From an uncultured Helcococcus sp. (lineage in GTDB: Bacteria > Bacillota > Clostridia > Tissierellales > Peptoniphilaceae), in the NCBI GenBank assembly GCA_937926545.1, contig CALAZW010000018.1, forward strand, positions 4,121 through 68,120: a stretch of DNA of 64,000 nucleotides, written 5' to 3'. Below, piece after piece: positions 6,726-16,643 of the stretch. Every line of letters starts with the position of its first letter. Within the stretch, counting starts at the first letter, position 1. Position numbers and translations under genes: made by a program. Below the pieces are notes generated by a model, which did not search any database, was not told the DNA's origin, and saw only the letters and a program-made list of their open reading frames with translations.

Positions 6726-7319
6726 TTACTCCATACTCAATAAAAATTCTTTTAAGTTTTCAAAGGCATTTCTTCTGTGACTAATTTTATTCTTTTCTTT
6801 ATCACTTAGTTCTGCCAGGGTCTTATCCATTCCTAAAGGCATAAAGATAGGGTCATAACCAAATCCATTACTGCCCTTCTCTTCTTTAATTATAGAGCCT
6901 TCTAGGCGTCCCTCTATGAATTCTACCCTGCCTTCCTGGGTGATTAAGCATAAAACAGTCTTAAAAGTCGCCCTTCTATCTTTCAGATCTTCTATTTCTT
7001 TTAATTCTCTTAACATCTTATCAACATTATCTTGATAGGAACAAGACTCACCCGCATATCTGGCAGAATATACTCCTGGAGCTCCCCCCAAGGCCTCTAC
7101 AAATAAGCCAGTATCATCAGCTATGACATTTCTCTTGGTCTTGTCATAAAGCTCCTTAGCCTTTTTATAGGCATTGGCAGCCAAGGTCTCACCGTCTTCT
7201 TCCACATCAAAATCAGCTAAATCAAGGTCTTCCTTGGTGATTAATTTATAGCTATCACCAAGAATCCCCTTCATTTCCTTAATTTTATCCTTATTAGATG
7301 AAGATATAAGTAATTCCAT
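6726..7319 (-). CDS. rdgB: RdgB/HAM1 XTP/dITP pyrophosphatase
   Basis: House-cleaning enzyme that hydrolyses XTP, dITP and ITP to monophosphates and so keeps deaminated purines out of DNA. The 197 residues are full length. Visible family motifs are SSSNKDK at 6-12 (canonical TxNxxK), ADDTGL at 67-72, GAPGVYSARYAG at 79-90, NGFGYDPIF at 151-159 and SHR at 180-182. The start codon overlaps the gatB stop (TAATG), showing translational coupling. Pairing with a YfcE-like phosphodiesterase is common in Bacillota. Confidence 0.95.
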   Translation of the reverse strand: MELLISSSNKDKIKEMKGILGDSYKLITKEDLDLADFDVEEDGETLAANAYKKAKELYDKTKRNVIADDTGLFVEALGGAPGVYSARYAGESCSYQDNVDKMLRELKEIEDLKDRRATFKTVLCLITQEGRVEFIEGRLEGSIIKEEKGSNGFGYDPIFMPLGMDKTLAELSDKEKNKISHRRNAFENLKEFLLSME

Positions 7320-8731
7320 TATAATTCACCTAATTTTTCTCTTAACATCTTATTTACTTCTGGTGGATTTGCCTTACCCTTGGATTTTTTCATGATTTGT
7401 CCCATTAAATATCCTAAAGCCCTATCCTTACCAGCCTTATAGTCAGCTATAGATTGAGGGTTCTCATCTAAAACTTCCTTTACAAGTCCTTCTAAAAATC
7501 CTGTATCAGATATTTGTAATAGTCCCCTATCCTTAACTATAGTTTCTGGGTCCTCATTTGTTTCAAATATTTCTCTTAATATTTTTTTACCCACATTGTT
7601 ACTTATTTTATCTTCTTTTACCAACTTTATTAATTTGGCAAAATTATCTAAAGATAGATTCATTTCATTTGCTTCTATATCAAATTCCTTTAATCTTCTC
7701 AATAGTTCAGACAAGATCCAGTTGGCTATTATTTCAGGGTCATTTACCCTTTCTACCATGGATTCAAATAAGTCTGATAACTCCTTGTTTTGAGATAAGA
7801 TGTTTGCGTCATATTCTGTTAACTTATATTCCTTCATATACCTATTCTTCTTATCATTAGGTAGTTCTGGCATATTGTTTTGAATATTTTCAATAAAGGA
7901 CTTTTCCAATTTTATAACAGGAATATCAGCTTCTACTGTAAATCTATAGTCATTTTCTTCATCCTTGGTTCTCATTAGGATGGTAGATTGACTGGCCTCA
8001 TCCCATCTTCTTGTTTCCTTAACAGAGATATGGCCACTTTCAAGCATTTCCTTATGTCTTTTTTCTTCATATTCTATGGCCTTGGCCACTGATTTAAATG
8101 AGTTCAAGTTTTTGATTTCAGCTATATGGGTTTTTTTGTCCCCGTCCTTAACGTTAATATTAACGTCACATCTTAAAGAACCTTCTTCCATCTTAACGTC
8201 TGAAACCCCTATAAACTTAAGTCTTTGCTTTAGGGCTTCTAAAAACTCCCTTGCTTCATCTGCAGATGACATGTCTGGATGGCTTACTATTTCAATTAGG
8301 GGAACTCCTGCCCTATTGTAGTCTAGTAAAGTGTTCCCATCATCTGTATGGGTGGACTTACCAGTGTCCTCTTCCATGTGGATTCTTTGTATTCTTACTT
8401 TTTTATTAAATTCTTCCAATTCAATATAGCCTTCTGTAGCTATTGGTTGATCTTCTTGGGTAATTTGGTATCCCTTGGTCAAGTCTGGGTAGAAATATTT
8501 CTTTCTATCCATCTTCATAACGTCTCTTATATCACAATTAAAGGCAGTACCTGCCATTATGGCATACTCTACAGCCCTTTTATTTACTCTTGGTAAAGCT
8601 CCTGGATGGCCTAGGCAAACAGGACAAACATTTGTATTAGGTGCCTTACCGAATTCATTCTTACAAGAGCAAAACATTTTTGTATCAGTGGATAATTCCA
8701 CATGTATTTCCAATCCTATTATTGTTTCCAT
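7319..8731 (-). CDS. gatB: Asp/Glu-tRNA amidotransferase subunit B
   Basis: Subunit of GatCAB, which converts Glu-tRNA(Gln), and often Asp-tRNA(Asn), into the amidated form. GatB phosphorylates the tRNA-bound acid and binds the tRNA. The 470 residues include the start IGLEIHVELSTDTKMFC, four zinc-ligand cysteines (C21, C23, C36, C39), the catalytic core and the C-terminal helical YqeY-like tail ending MLREKLGEL. The start overlaps the gatA stop (TAATG). Confidence 0.97.
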   Translation of the reverse strand: METIIGLEIHVELSTDTKMFCSCKNEFGKAPNTNVCPVCLGHPGALPRVNKRAVEYAIMAGTAFNCDIRDVMKMDRKKYFYPDLTKGYQITQEDQPIATEGYIELEEFNKKVRIQRIHMEEDTGKSTHTDDGNTLLDYNRAGVPLIEIVSHPDMSSADEAREFLEALKQRLKFIGVSDVKMEEGSLRCDVNINVKDGDKKTHIAEIKNLNSFKSVAKAIEYEEKRHKEMLESGHISVKETRRWDEASQSTILMRTKDEENDYRFTVEADIPVIKLEKSFIENIQNNMPELPNDKKNRYMKEYKLTEYDANILSQNKELSDLFESMVERVNDPEIIANWILSELLRRLKEFDIEANEMNLSLDNFAKLIKLVKEDKISNNVGKKILREIFETNEDPETIVKDRGLLQISDTGFLEGLVKEVLDENPQSIADYKAGKDRALGYLMGQIMKKSKGKANPPEVNKMLREKLGEL

Positions 8732-10131
8732 TATCCTAATATCCTTTCAAATGTATATGCTAGATCCAATAAATCTTGATCCTTATTTCTTCTTCCTATA
8801 AATTGTACAGAACCTATTTCCTTTTCATCAACTGGCATGGATATGGCTGGTAGGTTTACCAGGTTGGTTAAAACGTTAAACATACCTGAATCAAAGGCCG
8901 CATTAGCATCCAGATTAACCGCACCCAAGTCATGAGGTTTTTCTGTGTTTGTTGGACTAAGTACAAAATCATAGTCAGCTAAAATCTTGTCCATTTGTCT
9001 TCTTAAAACATTTCTCATTTTCATGGCCTGTTTATAGTATTTTTGGTCGTCATCCTTGGCAGAAAAATATGAACCAAGGGCAATTCTTCTCTTTACTTCT
9101 TCACCGAAGTTTTCACTTCTATTTTTCATATAAAGATCTGTTGTATCCTCATAGGATAAAGCACTTTCTCCATATCTAATTCCATCAAGTCTAGCCACAT
9201 TTGCCGCTGCTTCAACTGACATAATGATAGTGTAAACTGCATTTATATATTCTAAGTAGTCAAGACTTACCTCTTCCATTATAGCTCCTGCTTCTTTAAG
9301 CTTGGCAACAGCTGTTAGATAATGGTTTTTGAAATCTTCATCCATCTTATAGTCATCTTTTAATTCTACATAGGCAATTTTAGTCTTGCTTAAATCAACT
9401 TCTTCTAGCTTTTCTCTTATGTCTATATTTAAGCTGGTATAGTCATGTTTATCTTGTCCAGCTATTAGTTTAAATAGTTCTGCTACCTCTTCTACCTTGT
9501 TTGCCATGATTCCAACCCTATCAAGGCTGTTAGACATGGATATAACTCCGTATCTTGATATGGCTCCATAGGAAGGGGCAAAACCTATAATATTACAATA
9601 GTTAGCTGGGTTTCTACATGAACCACCTGTATCTGTTCCTATACTTATTAAAGCTTCCTTACCAGCAACTGCAGCTGCAGAACCAGAAGATGAGCCCCCT
9701 GGAATCTTACCTTTTGCTACTGGGTTTTTAACATGTCCATAATAGGAAGTTTCTGAAGATCCTCCCATGGCAAGTTCATCCATATTAGTTTTACCTAGGA
9801 TTATTAGGTCACTTTCTTCTAGCTTGTCCACAAGGCTAGCATTGTAGACAGGTATATAGTTGTCTAGAGCCTTGGATGCTCCCGTGGTTCTTAGTCCCTT
9901 GGTTAAAACATTGTCCTTTAAAGCTAGACCTACTCCAAATAGGCCGCTGGCCTTATGGCCTGCCGCTAATTTTTCATCTAATTTTTTAGCCTTGTCTAGG
10001 GCTTCTTTTTTATTTAGACTTATAAAGGAATTGTTTTGATTCTTTTCAATATTTGCAAAACATTCTTCTATATGGTCATATACTGTTAGTTCTTTATTAT
10101 TATATTTTTCATGTAATAAATTTATATTCAT
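8731..10131 (-). CDS. gatA: Asp/Glu-tRNA amidotransferase subunit A (glutaminase)
   Basis: Amidase-signature subunit that releases ammonia from glutamine for GatB. The 466 residues carry the Ser-cisSer-Lys triad at K72 (ALKDN), S147 (GGSSSGS) and S171 (DTGGSCR); the spacing matches S. aureus GatA (K79, S154, S178). It sits between gatC (8-base gap) and gatB (1-base overlap). Confidence 0.97.
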   Translation of the reverse strand: MNINLLHEKYNNKELTVYDHIEECFANIEKNQNNSFISLNKKEALDKAKKLDEKLAAGHKASGLFGVGLALKDNVLTKGLRTTGASKALDNYIPVYNASLVDKLEESDLIILGKTNMDELAMGGSSETSYYGHVKNPVAKGKIPGGSSSGSAAAVAGKEALISIGTDTGGSCRNPANYCNIIGFAPSYGAISRYGVISMSNSLDRVGIMANKVEEVAELFKLIAGQDKHDYTSLNIDIREKLEEVDLSKTKIAYVELKDDYKMDEDFKNHYLTAVAKLKEAGAIMEEVSLDYLEYINAVYTIIMSVEAAANVARLDGIRYGESALSYEDTTDLYMKNRSENFGEEVKRRIALGSYFSAKDDDQKYYKQAMKMRNVLRRQMDKILADYDFVLSPTNTEKPHDLGAVNLDANAAFDSGMFNVLTNLVNLPAISMPVDEKEIGSVQFIGRRNKDQDLLDLAYTFERILG

Positions 10132-10139
10132 ACTACCAC

Positions 10140-10421
10140 CTAATCTAAAACTCTTTCTAATTTAAAATAGCCATACTCTCTGTGTTTAGCATTTTTTAGT
10201 GCAACTTCCCTATCCAATGATTCTTCTGGCTCATCTTCTCTAAGTAGAGAGTTTAGGTCACTTGTAATTTCAAAGTAGTCTTCATCAGCCAGGTTAACAT
10301 TAAATATTTCATCTACCTTTTCTATGATTTCATTGAATTTTTCAGCTTGTTCTTCTAATTCTTCATCTTCAAGATATAGAAATGATTTTTCATATATTTT
10401 TTTTACTTCTTCTTTTTTCAT
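10140..10421 (-). CDS. gatC: Asp/Glu-tRNA amidotransferase subunit C
   Basis: Small belt-like subunit of 93 residues that holds GatA and GatB together. The sequence is acidic and helical at the N-terminus, with the family pattern of a FLYLEDEE-like opening, a middle helix FNEIIEKVDEI, and a C-terminal stretch with REDEPEESLDREVALKNA. Its identity rests mainly on that pattern and on its place immediately before gatA. Confidence 0.9.
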   Translation of the reverse strand: MKKEEVKKIYEKSFLYLEDEELEEQAEKFNEIIEKVDEIFNVNLADEDYFEITSDLNSLLREDEPEESLDREVALKNAKHREYGYFKLERVLD

Positions 10422-10432
10422 GCTTCCTCCTT

Positions 10433-12430
10433 TTATTTAAGGTTTTCTTCTAAAAACTTAAATAAATCATTACCTTCATATATTTTAACTCCCAAATCAA
10501 GAGCTTTTTGTAATTTTGAGCCTGCTTTTTCTCCTGCCAATAAAATATCTGTATTTTTAGATACGGCGGAAGTAGTCTTGGCCCCCCTTGATTTTAATTG
10601 GCTTTCTATTTCTTTTCTATTGTACCCCTCAATACTTCCAGTTACAACTATTGTTAAACCTTCCATATTATCTCCAAGGTTTTTTTCTATTTTTTCAAAT
10701 TCTATCCCCTTGGATAGGAGTCTATCTATACCTTCAACAATATGTTGATCATGGAAATAATCCACAATTTCCCTGGCAGTGATCTCTCCAATATCATCCA
10801 CTTCAATAAGTTCTTCAAACTTGGCCTGTCTAAGTCCTTCAAAGCTCTCAAACTTTAGGGCCAGGTCCTCTGCTGTTTTTATTCCCACATTCGGTATGCC
10901 CAAGGAATAAATAAAGGAAGATAACTTTACCTTTTTAGATTTTTCTATGGCCTGTAAAAGATTATTGGTCTTTTTTTCCTTAAAGCCTTCCATTTTCAAA
11001 AGATCTTCTTCTCCCAGGTCATATATTTGGTCCAGGTGGTTTACTCCCAACTCCTCCATTAACTTGCCGGCTGTCTTTTCAGATAGGCCTTCTATATCCA
11101 TGGCCTCTCTAGAGGCAAAGTGAACCATTCTGGCATTTAATTGGGGTAAACATCCCATGGAATTTGGACAATAAATATGAACCTTGTCATAAAATAGTTC
11201 TGTCTGGCAGTAAGGACAAGTTTCTGGCTTTTTTATTTCTTCCACCTTAAGGTTTTCATCATCTAAAGCCATTAATATTTCTGGTATAACATCATTGGAC
11301 CTTCTAATGATTACTCGAGATCCTAGGGCAACCTTTTTTCTAACTATATCGTCAAAGTTATTTAAGGTCGCCCTGGCCACAGTTACTCCATCTATATCTA
11401 CAGGGTCTAAAATAGCTATAGGGGTTACCTTACCGGTCCTTCCCACATTCCATTCAACCTGTCTAACTATAGTAGTGTATTCTTCTGCTTCAAACTTATA
11501 GGCCAAGGCCCACCTTGGAAATTTATTGGTATAGCCTAAGACCTGTCTAGTCCTTATATCATTTATCTTAATTACTACTCCGTCTGTTAAAACATCTATT
11601 TCTTTTCTTAATTTATCAATCTCTTCTATTATAGCTACCAGGTCTTCATAGGTTTTAGCCTTTTTCAAAAATGGATAAATCTTAAATCTATTTTCCCTTA
11701 AAAATTCAAAAGTTTCCAAATGGCTTTCGAACCTATCCTCTTCCATATAGCCTATATTGTAAAAAAATACATCCAGGTTTCTTCTTTCAGTTTCTCTTAC
11801 ATCTAGGTTTCTCAAGGCTCCGGCTGCTGCATTCCTAGCATTTTTCAAAGGAATAACTGCCTTTTCATTGTATTTTTTAAGCTTGGACAAGGGCATAACT
11901 CCCTCACCTGCAACCTCCATCAAGCCCTTATATGGTATTTCCAAGGGGATGGATTTAATGGTCTTTACCTGGGCTAGGATTTCTTCTCCTATGACACCAG
12001 TCCCCCTGGTTGCTGCATTTATAAGTCTACCTTGATCATAGGTCAGGTTTACTGTAAGGCCATCAAACTTTAATTCCACTATATATTCCAACTCTGGTAG
12101 TTTATCTTCAGCTTGGCTATTATAATCTTCAACAAGTCTAGAGGCTCTATTCATCCATTCCTTTACCTCTTCATAGGATTGGGCCTTACCCAAGCTATAA
12201 AGTCTACCCAAGTGTTCATGTTTTTTAAAGCTCTTTAATATTTCATATCCCACCCTTTGAGTAGGTGAGTTGTCTCTTATAATTCCACTTTCTTTTTCCA
12301 AGTTAACTAGCTCATCATAAAGAAGGTCATATTCTCCGTCACTTACAACTGGCTCATCAAGGGTATAGTAATGATAATTTAGTTCATTTATTTGTTTAAT
12401 TAGCTGATCTATTCTCTCTGCTTTTTCCAT
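10433..12430 (-). CDS. ligA: NAD+-dependent DNA ligase
   Basis: Seals nicks in replication and repair using NAD+. The 665 residues run in order: Ia domain (HYYTLDEPVVSDGEYD near 20-35), adenylation domain with the catalytic lysine K121 in VELKFDGLT, OB fold with VGRTGKVTPIA, a four-cysteine zinc finger (CPYC then CPNSMGC) near 410-432, helix-hairpin-helix repeats, and a BRCT domain over the last ~75 residues. It lies between an ECF S component and gatC, with 8- and 11-base gaps. Confidence 0.98.
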   Translation of the reverse strand: MEKAERIDQLIKQINELNYHYYTLDEPVVSDGEYDLLYDELVNLEKESGIIRDNSPTQRVGYEILKSFKKHEHLGRLYSLGKAQSYEEVKEWMNRASRLVEDYNSQAEDKLPELEYIVELKFDGLTVNLTYDQGRLINAATRGTGVIGEEILAQVKTIKSIPLEIPYKGLMEVAGEGVMPLSKLKKYNEKAVIPLKNARNAAAGALRNLDVRETERRNLDVFFYNIGYMEEDRFESHLETFEFLRENRFKIYPFLKKAKTYEDLVAIIEEIDKLRKEIDVLTDGVVIKINDIRTRQVLGYTNKFPRWALAYKFEAEEYTTIVRQVEWNVGRTGKVTPIAILDPVDIDGVTVARATLNNFDDIVRKKVALGSRVIIRRSNDVIPEILMALDDENLKVEEIKKPETCPYCQTELFYDKVHIYCPNSMGCLPQLNARMVHFASREAMDIEGLSEKTAGKLMEELGVNHLDQIYDLGEEDLLKMEGFKEKKTNNLLQAIEKSKKVKLSSFIYSLGIPNVGIKTAEDLALKFESFEGLRQAKFEELIEVDDIGEITAREIVDYFHDQHIVEGIDRLLSKGIEFEKIEKNLGDNMEGLTIVVTGSIEGYNRKEIESQLKSRGAKTTSAVSKNTDILLAGEKAGSKLQKALDLGVKIYEGNDLFKFLEENLK

Positions 12431-12438
12431 CTTATCAC

Positions 12439-12987
12439 CTATAATAGTTTCGATGCCTTTAGAGGCTTATATACCGCTACTGTAATCAAAGAATATATCG
12501 GTACGTGAATGGCCTGTTTAATCAAAGCCTTAGTAAATAAAACTGTAAATAAGGGTGCCTCTCCTCCTTGGGCAAATAACTTAAATATTAAAACTCTAAA
12601 GATTGGCACCAAGGTAACAGTTGTAATAAACTGTCCAACTGCTATTGAGATTAAAACCTTCCATAGCTTAAATTCACCTTCATCCTTAAGAAGCTTCATC
12701 ATTATGGCTGGTATGGCTCCAGTTAAAGCTGATGTCAAGGTAAATAAAGGGTTAAAGGGAAAAGGTGAAGGCCTTACAATAAAGGCAACTACATCCGCTA
12801 CTGTCCCTACTGCAAATCCCATTGGTGCTCCAAGAAATAATCCTGATAAAATAATTGGTAATCCTTTAAAACTTATGGTTGTTACCGGTGTTTGAATTCT
12901 AGCTGAGTGTACTGCCACGGTCAAGGCTACAAACAAAGCTCCGTAGACTAGTTTTTTTATTTTTTGATTGTTCTTTTCTACTTCCAT
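12439..12987 (-). CDS. ECF transporter S component, FolT-like
   Basis: Integral membrane substrate-binding subunit of an energy-coupling-factor vitamin transporter, 182 residues with about six hydrophobic segments. The pattern ISFKGLPIILSGLFLG, then GTVADVVAFIVRP, then a segment rich in PFNPLFTLTSALTGAIP resembles folate-family S components, where a ligand site follows the PxFTxxSxLTG motif. The energising subunits EcfA and EcfT are not here, so this is a group II S component using a shared module. Folate as substrate is a moderate-confidence inference. Start 12987 has AAGGAGTAGGT upstream. Confidence 0.75.
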   Translation of the reverse strand: MEVEKNNQKIKKLVYGALFVALTVAVHSARIQTPVTTISFKGLPIILSGLFLGAPMGFAVGTVADVVAFIVRPSPFPFNPLFTLTSALTGAIPAIMMKLLKDEGEFKLWKVLISIAVGQFITTVTLVPIFRVLIFKLFAQGGEAPLFTVLFTKALIKQAIHVPIYSLITVAVYKPLKASKLL

Positions 12988-12996
12988 ACCTACTCC

Positions 12997-15168
12997 TTAT
13001 ATTTTATTAATTGGTGCTACTGTTGAGTTTAATCTTTTAATCCCCTTTCCATCAAAGGCTATTAAAAGCTCATTTCCTGTAACTTGTACTACTGTTCCCC
13101 TACCAAATCTCTTATGGTCAACCTTGTCTCCTGCCTGGTAGTTTTCTTTTTCTTTCTTTTCTATAATTTCTTTTTTCTTTTTTATTTCTTTTCTATATTC
13201 ACTTCTCTTAGCTTCAAAATAGGAAAAGTCAAAATCAAAGTCTTGGACTTCAGATTTTATACTATCATCCTTATACATGCCATCCATTTCTTCCAAGAAT
13301 CTAGATTTAGTAGACATGCTAGTTCTGCCCCAAACCATTCTAGAAGAGGCTGAACTCATAAATAATTGTTTCTTAGCCCTGGTTATTGCTACATAGCACA
13401 GTCTTCTTTCTTCCTCCAAGCTTCCCTCTTCAACTGAGATTCTACTAGGGAAAAGTCCTTCTTCCATGCCTGTTAAAAATACTACATCATATTCCAATCC
13501 CTTGGAAGCATGAATTGTCATAAGGGATATTCCCTTGGCCTCATCAGTCTTATCCACATCACTTAAAAGACTTATATTTTGTAGGTATTCCACCAAACTA
13601 GCATCTTCATTGTTTTTCTCATAATCTGTAACTGCATTTATCAAGGACTCAATGTTTTCCATCCTGGTCCTATCTTCCACAGCATTACTATCTATTAGGC
13701 TTTGTTTATAGCCTGATTTTTCATAAACTTCAGTTAAAAGATCCTCTATTAGATAGTCATCCATATGGGTTCTAAAGTCCATAATTAAGTCTGCAAAGTC
13801 TCTTATTTTCTTTAAACTGCCCTTGGTAAAATGTTTTTCCAAGTCTTCATCATAGATTGAGTCAAACATATTGGAGTTTTTTTCCAAGGCATATCTTTCT
13901 AGCTTTTCCACTGACTTTAATCCTATACCCCTTTTAGGTGTATTAATAATTCTCTTTAAGGCCAGATCATCGTCCGGATTAACTATCACATTCAAGTAGG
14001 CTATCATATCCTTGACTTCTTTTCTGTCATAGAACTTAAGTCCACCTATTAGTCTGTGAGGTATTCCTTCTCTCATCAATTGTTCTTCAAAGATTCTAGA
14101 CTGGGAGTTGGTCCTATATAAGATGGCCATATCTTCAAAGGAATGACCTTCATTTTGCATTTGATAAATCCAGCTTACAACTTCCTTGCCTTCATCATAT
14201 TCATTGGCCAATTGTTTATATATTATCTCTGATCCCTTATTGTTTTCAGTCCACAATCTCTTGTCTTTTCTCTCAGTATTATTTTTTATTAATTTATTGG
14301 CCGCATCTAAAATAGATTGACTAGACCTATAGTTTTGTTCTAAAAGTATAACCCTGGCATCCTTATAGTCTTTCTCAAAGTTTAAGATATTACTAATGTC
14401 AGCCCCCCTCCAACCATAAATAGATTGGTCTGCATCTCCTACTACACAAACATTTTTATGCATGGATGTGAAATATTGGATAAGTCTGTATTGGGACTGG
14501 TTGGTATCTTGGTATTCATCTACAAATACATATCTAAAAACTGTAGCATAGTAGGACCTAACTTGTTCATCATTTTCTAAAAGTTCAATTGTCTTTAAGA
14601 TTAGATCATCAAAGTCCAAAGCATTGTTTTCTTTTTTTGTTTTTTCATATATTTTATAAATCTCTCCTATTTGTTTCTCCCTAGGAAAGGCTGATTTTTC
14701 TATAACTTCAGTAGGGCTTACAAACCTATTTCTATAGTCAGATATTTGGGCTAAAACCCCCATAGGATTAAAGTTATCATCTGAATAATTTAACTCTTTT
14801 AGGATATCCCTAATCAAGGTCTTTTGGTCTGCTGTATCATAGATGGTAAAGTTATTTTTATAGCCCAACCTATCTATGTTTCTCCTAAGTATTCTTGAGC
14901 AAATAGAGTGGAAGGTTCCCACCCACATATGGTCAACATTTTTATCTAATAGACTTCCTATTCTTTCCTTCATTTCCTCTGCCGCCTTATTGGTAAAGGT
15001 AAAGGCTAGAATATTATATTCACTAATATTTTTTTCTTCTATTAGATAGGCTATTTTAGATGTTAGAACCTTGGTCTTACCTGAACCAGCTCCAGCCAAT
15101 ACCAGACTGGCTCCTTCAGTTGCTAAAACTGCCTCTTTTTGTTTATTATTAAGCGTATTTAAATCCAC
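12997..15168 (-). CDS. pcrA: ATP-dependent DNA helicase PcrA/UvrD
   Basis: Superfamily 1A 3'-5' helicase for rolling-circle replication, repair and clearing of RecA. The 723 residues are full length. Motif I AGAGSGKT is at 25-32, motif II VDEYQDTN near 215-222, motif III GDADQSIYGWRGA near 243-255, motif IV QNYRSS, motif V MTIHASKGLEYDVVFL, and motif VI EERRLCYVAITRAK. The C-terminal tail carries the Tudor-like domain (VDHKRFGRGTVVQV) that binds RNA polymerase in PcrA. Start 15168 is supported by a ribosome site, and the gene follows tsaD by 10 bases. Confidence 0.96.
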   Translation of the reverse strand: MDLNTLNNKQKEAVLATEGASLVLAGAGSGKTKVLTSKIAYLIEEKNISEYNILAFTFTNKAAEEMKERIGSLLDKNVDHMWVGTFHSICSRILRRNIDRLGYKNNFTIYDTADQKTLIRDILKELNYSDDNFNPMGVLAQISDYRNRFVSPTEVIEKSAFPREKQIGEIYKIYEKTKKENNALDFDDLILKTIELLENDEQVRSYYATVFRYVFVDEYQDTNQSQYRLIQYFTSMHKNVCVVGDADQSIYGWRGADISNILNFEKDYKDARVILLEQNYRSSQSILDAANKLIKNNTERKDKRLWTENNKGSEIIYKQLANEYDEGKEVVSWIYQMQNEGHSFEDMAILYRTNSQSRIFEEQLMREGIPHRLIGGLKFYDRKEVKDMIAYLNVIVNPDDDLALKRIINTPKRGIGLKSVEKLERYALEKNSNMFDSIYDEDLEKHFTKGSLKKIRDFADLIMDFRTHMDDYLIEDLLTEVYEKSGYKQSLIDSNAVEDRTRMENIESLINAVTDYEKNNEDASLVEYLQNISLLSDVDKTDEAKGISLMTIHASKGLEYDVVFLTGMEEGLFPSRISVEEGSLEEERRLCYVAITRAKKQLFMSSASSRMVWGRTSMSTKSRFLEEMDGMYKDDSIKSEVQDFDFDFSYFEAKRSEYRKEIKKKKEIIEKKEKENYQAGDKVDHKRFGRGTVVQVTGNELLIAFDGKGIKRLNSTVAPINKI

Positions 15169-15178
15169 ATTATCTCCT

Positions 15179-16198
15179 TTAGTTCTTTTCTAAACCCAGG
15201 TTAGGATAGACATCCAAATACAAGTCATCTGCCCCATATTTTAAATAGTTGTAGTAGCCTGCAGAACCTATCATGGCTGCATTGTCTGTACATAGTTCTA
15301 TGCTAGGAAAATACATTTTTATCCCCATGACCTCTGCCCTGGCACCAAGTTTTTCTCTCAAGGGTTTATTGGCTGCTACCCCTCCTGATAAAACTATCTT
15401 TTTGCTGTCTTTTTCCTCGGCCAATCTCATGGTTTTTTCCACCAAGACATCTAAAACAGCTTCTTGGAAACTAGCCGCCACATCTTCGACAACTATATCC
15501 CTTCCTGCCATCTTTTCTGTATTTAAGTAGTTTAAAACAGAGGTTTTAAGTCCACTGAAACTAAAATCATAAGTAGTCTTGTCTATAAAGGCTCTTGGGA
15601 AGTTTATTGCGTGGGGATTTCCCTTTTCTGCTGCTTTTTGAATGGCTGGGCCTCCTGGATAACCTAGACCCAAAGATCTGGATATCTTATCAAAAGATTC
15701 TCCTGCTGCATCATCTCTAGTTCTTCCTATGACCTCATAGTCTGTATAGTCCTTCACATCTACTAGGTAGGTGTGGCCACCAGAAACAACTAGGGATATA
15801 AAAGGTGGTTCTAAGCTTTTATCTTCCAAGTAGTTAGCACATATATGGCCCTCCATATGGTTTACACCTATCAAGGGTATATCTAGGGCTAGACTCATGG
15901 CCTTGGCAGCACTAATTCCAACCAATAGGGCTCCTATTAGTCCAGGTCCCTTTGTAACTGATATAAGGTCTATGTCGTCATAGCCTAGGCCTGATTCCTT
16001 AACAGCAGAGTCTATAACATAGTTTATTGCTTCTAAATGTTCTCTTGATGCTATTTCCGGTACTACTCCCCCATACTTTCTATGGGTTTGTATTTGTGTA
16101 AATACCTCATTAGCTAATATTTCTCTTCCATTTTTAATTATGGCAACTGAAGTTTCATCGCAAGACGATTCTATTGCCAAGGTAATTATCTCTTTCAT
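15179..16198 (-). CDS. tsaD: tRNA threonylcarbamoyladenosine transferase TsaD
   Basis: Transfers threonylcarbamoyl from TC-AMP to A37 of ANN-reading tRNAs, with TsaB and TsaE. The 339 residues carry the Kae1 signatures: AIESSCDETSVAI at 8-20, THRKYGGVVPEIASREH at 38-54, the metal-binding histidines H114 and H118 in NHMEGH, SGGHTYL, and the C-terminal CTDNAAMIG. It follows rimI by one base in the tsaE-tsaB-rimI-tsaD group. Confidence 0.97.
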   Translation of the reverse strand: MKEIITLAIESSCDETSVAIIKNGREILANEVFTQIQTHRKYGGVVPEIASREHLEAINYVIDSAVKESGLGYDDIDLISVTKGPGLIGALLVGISAAKAMSLALDIPLIGVNHMEGHICANYLEDKSLEPPFISLVVSGGHTYLVDVKDYTDYEVIGRTRDDAAGESFDKISRSLGLGYPGGPAIQKAAEKGNPHAINFPRAFIDKTTYDFSFSGLKTSVLNYLNTEKMAGRDIVVEDVAASFQEAVLDVLVEKTMRLAEEKDSKKIVLSGGVAANKPLREKLGARAEVMGIKMYFPSIELCTDNAAMIGSAGYYNYLKYGADDLYLDVYPNLGLEKN

Positions 16199-16199
16199 A

Positions 16200-16643
16200 T
16201 TATTCCCCTATTTCTTTCTCCATTATTATTGCATCTATATTTCTGCCATAATAGTTTTTTCTTCTATCTATCATTTTAAATCCAAACTTTCCATATAGGC
16301 CCAGGGCCTCTCTATTATTATACCTTACCTCTAGGAGGATTTTTTCCACCTTATCTTTTTTTAGTTCTTCCATTAGAAAGCTCATGAAAATAGAGGCCTT
16401 GCCACTGCCCCTATATTTTTTTGCTATAGCTATATTATTTAAATTAGCCTCTCCTAAGATACTGGATATACAACAATAGCCTAGTAACTTATCATCCTCT
16501 TCCATTATATAATAAGAAGAAAAGGGCGACTTATAATCTAACTCAAACATTTTAAAAGACCAGGGATTTTCAAAGGTTTCTTTTTCCAAGTTATATATTC
16601 TGCTTAAATCTTCTTCCTTGGCCCTTACTATTCTACTTGTCAT
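16200..16643 (-). CDS. rimI: Ribosomal-protein-S18-alanine N-acetyltransferase
   Basis: GNAT acetyltransferase of 147 residues. The acetyl-CoA loop is KKYRGSGKASIFMSFL, preceded by LNNIAIA. RimI acetylates the N-terminal alanine of S18 in E. coli; in Bacillota it is almost always found between tsaB and tsaD as here. The start overlaps the end of tsaB by 11 bases, which argues for coupled translation. Target specificity cannot be read from sequence. Confidence 0.92.
   Translation of the reverse strand: MTSRIVRAKEEDLSRIYNLEKETFENPWSFKMFELDYKSPFSSYYIMEEDDKLLGYCCISSILGEANLNNIAIAKKYRGSGKASIFMSFLMEELKKDKVEKILLEVRYNNREALGLYGKFGFKMIDRRKNYYGRNIDAIIMEKEIGE

Noticed and set aside
13084..13353. Plus-strand open frame rich in Phe and Leu opposite pcrA
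   Set aside because: It is the antisense of the Lys/Glu-rich pcrA tail and has no ribosome site.
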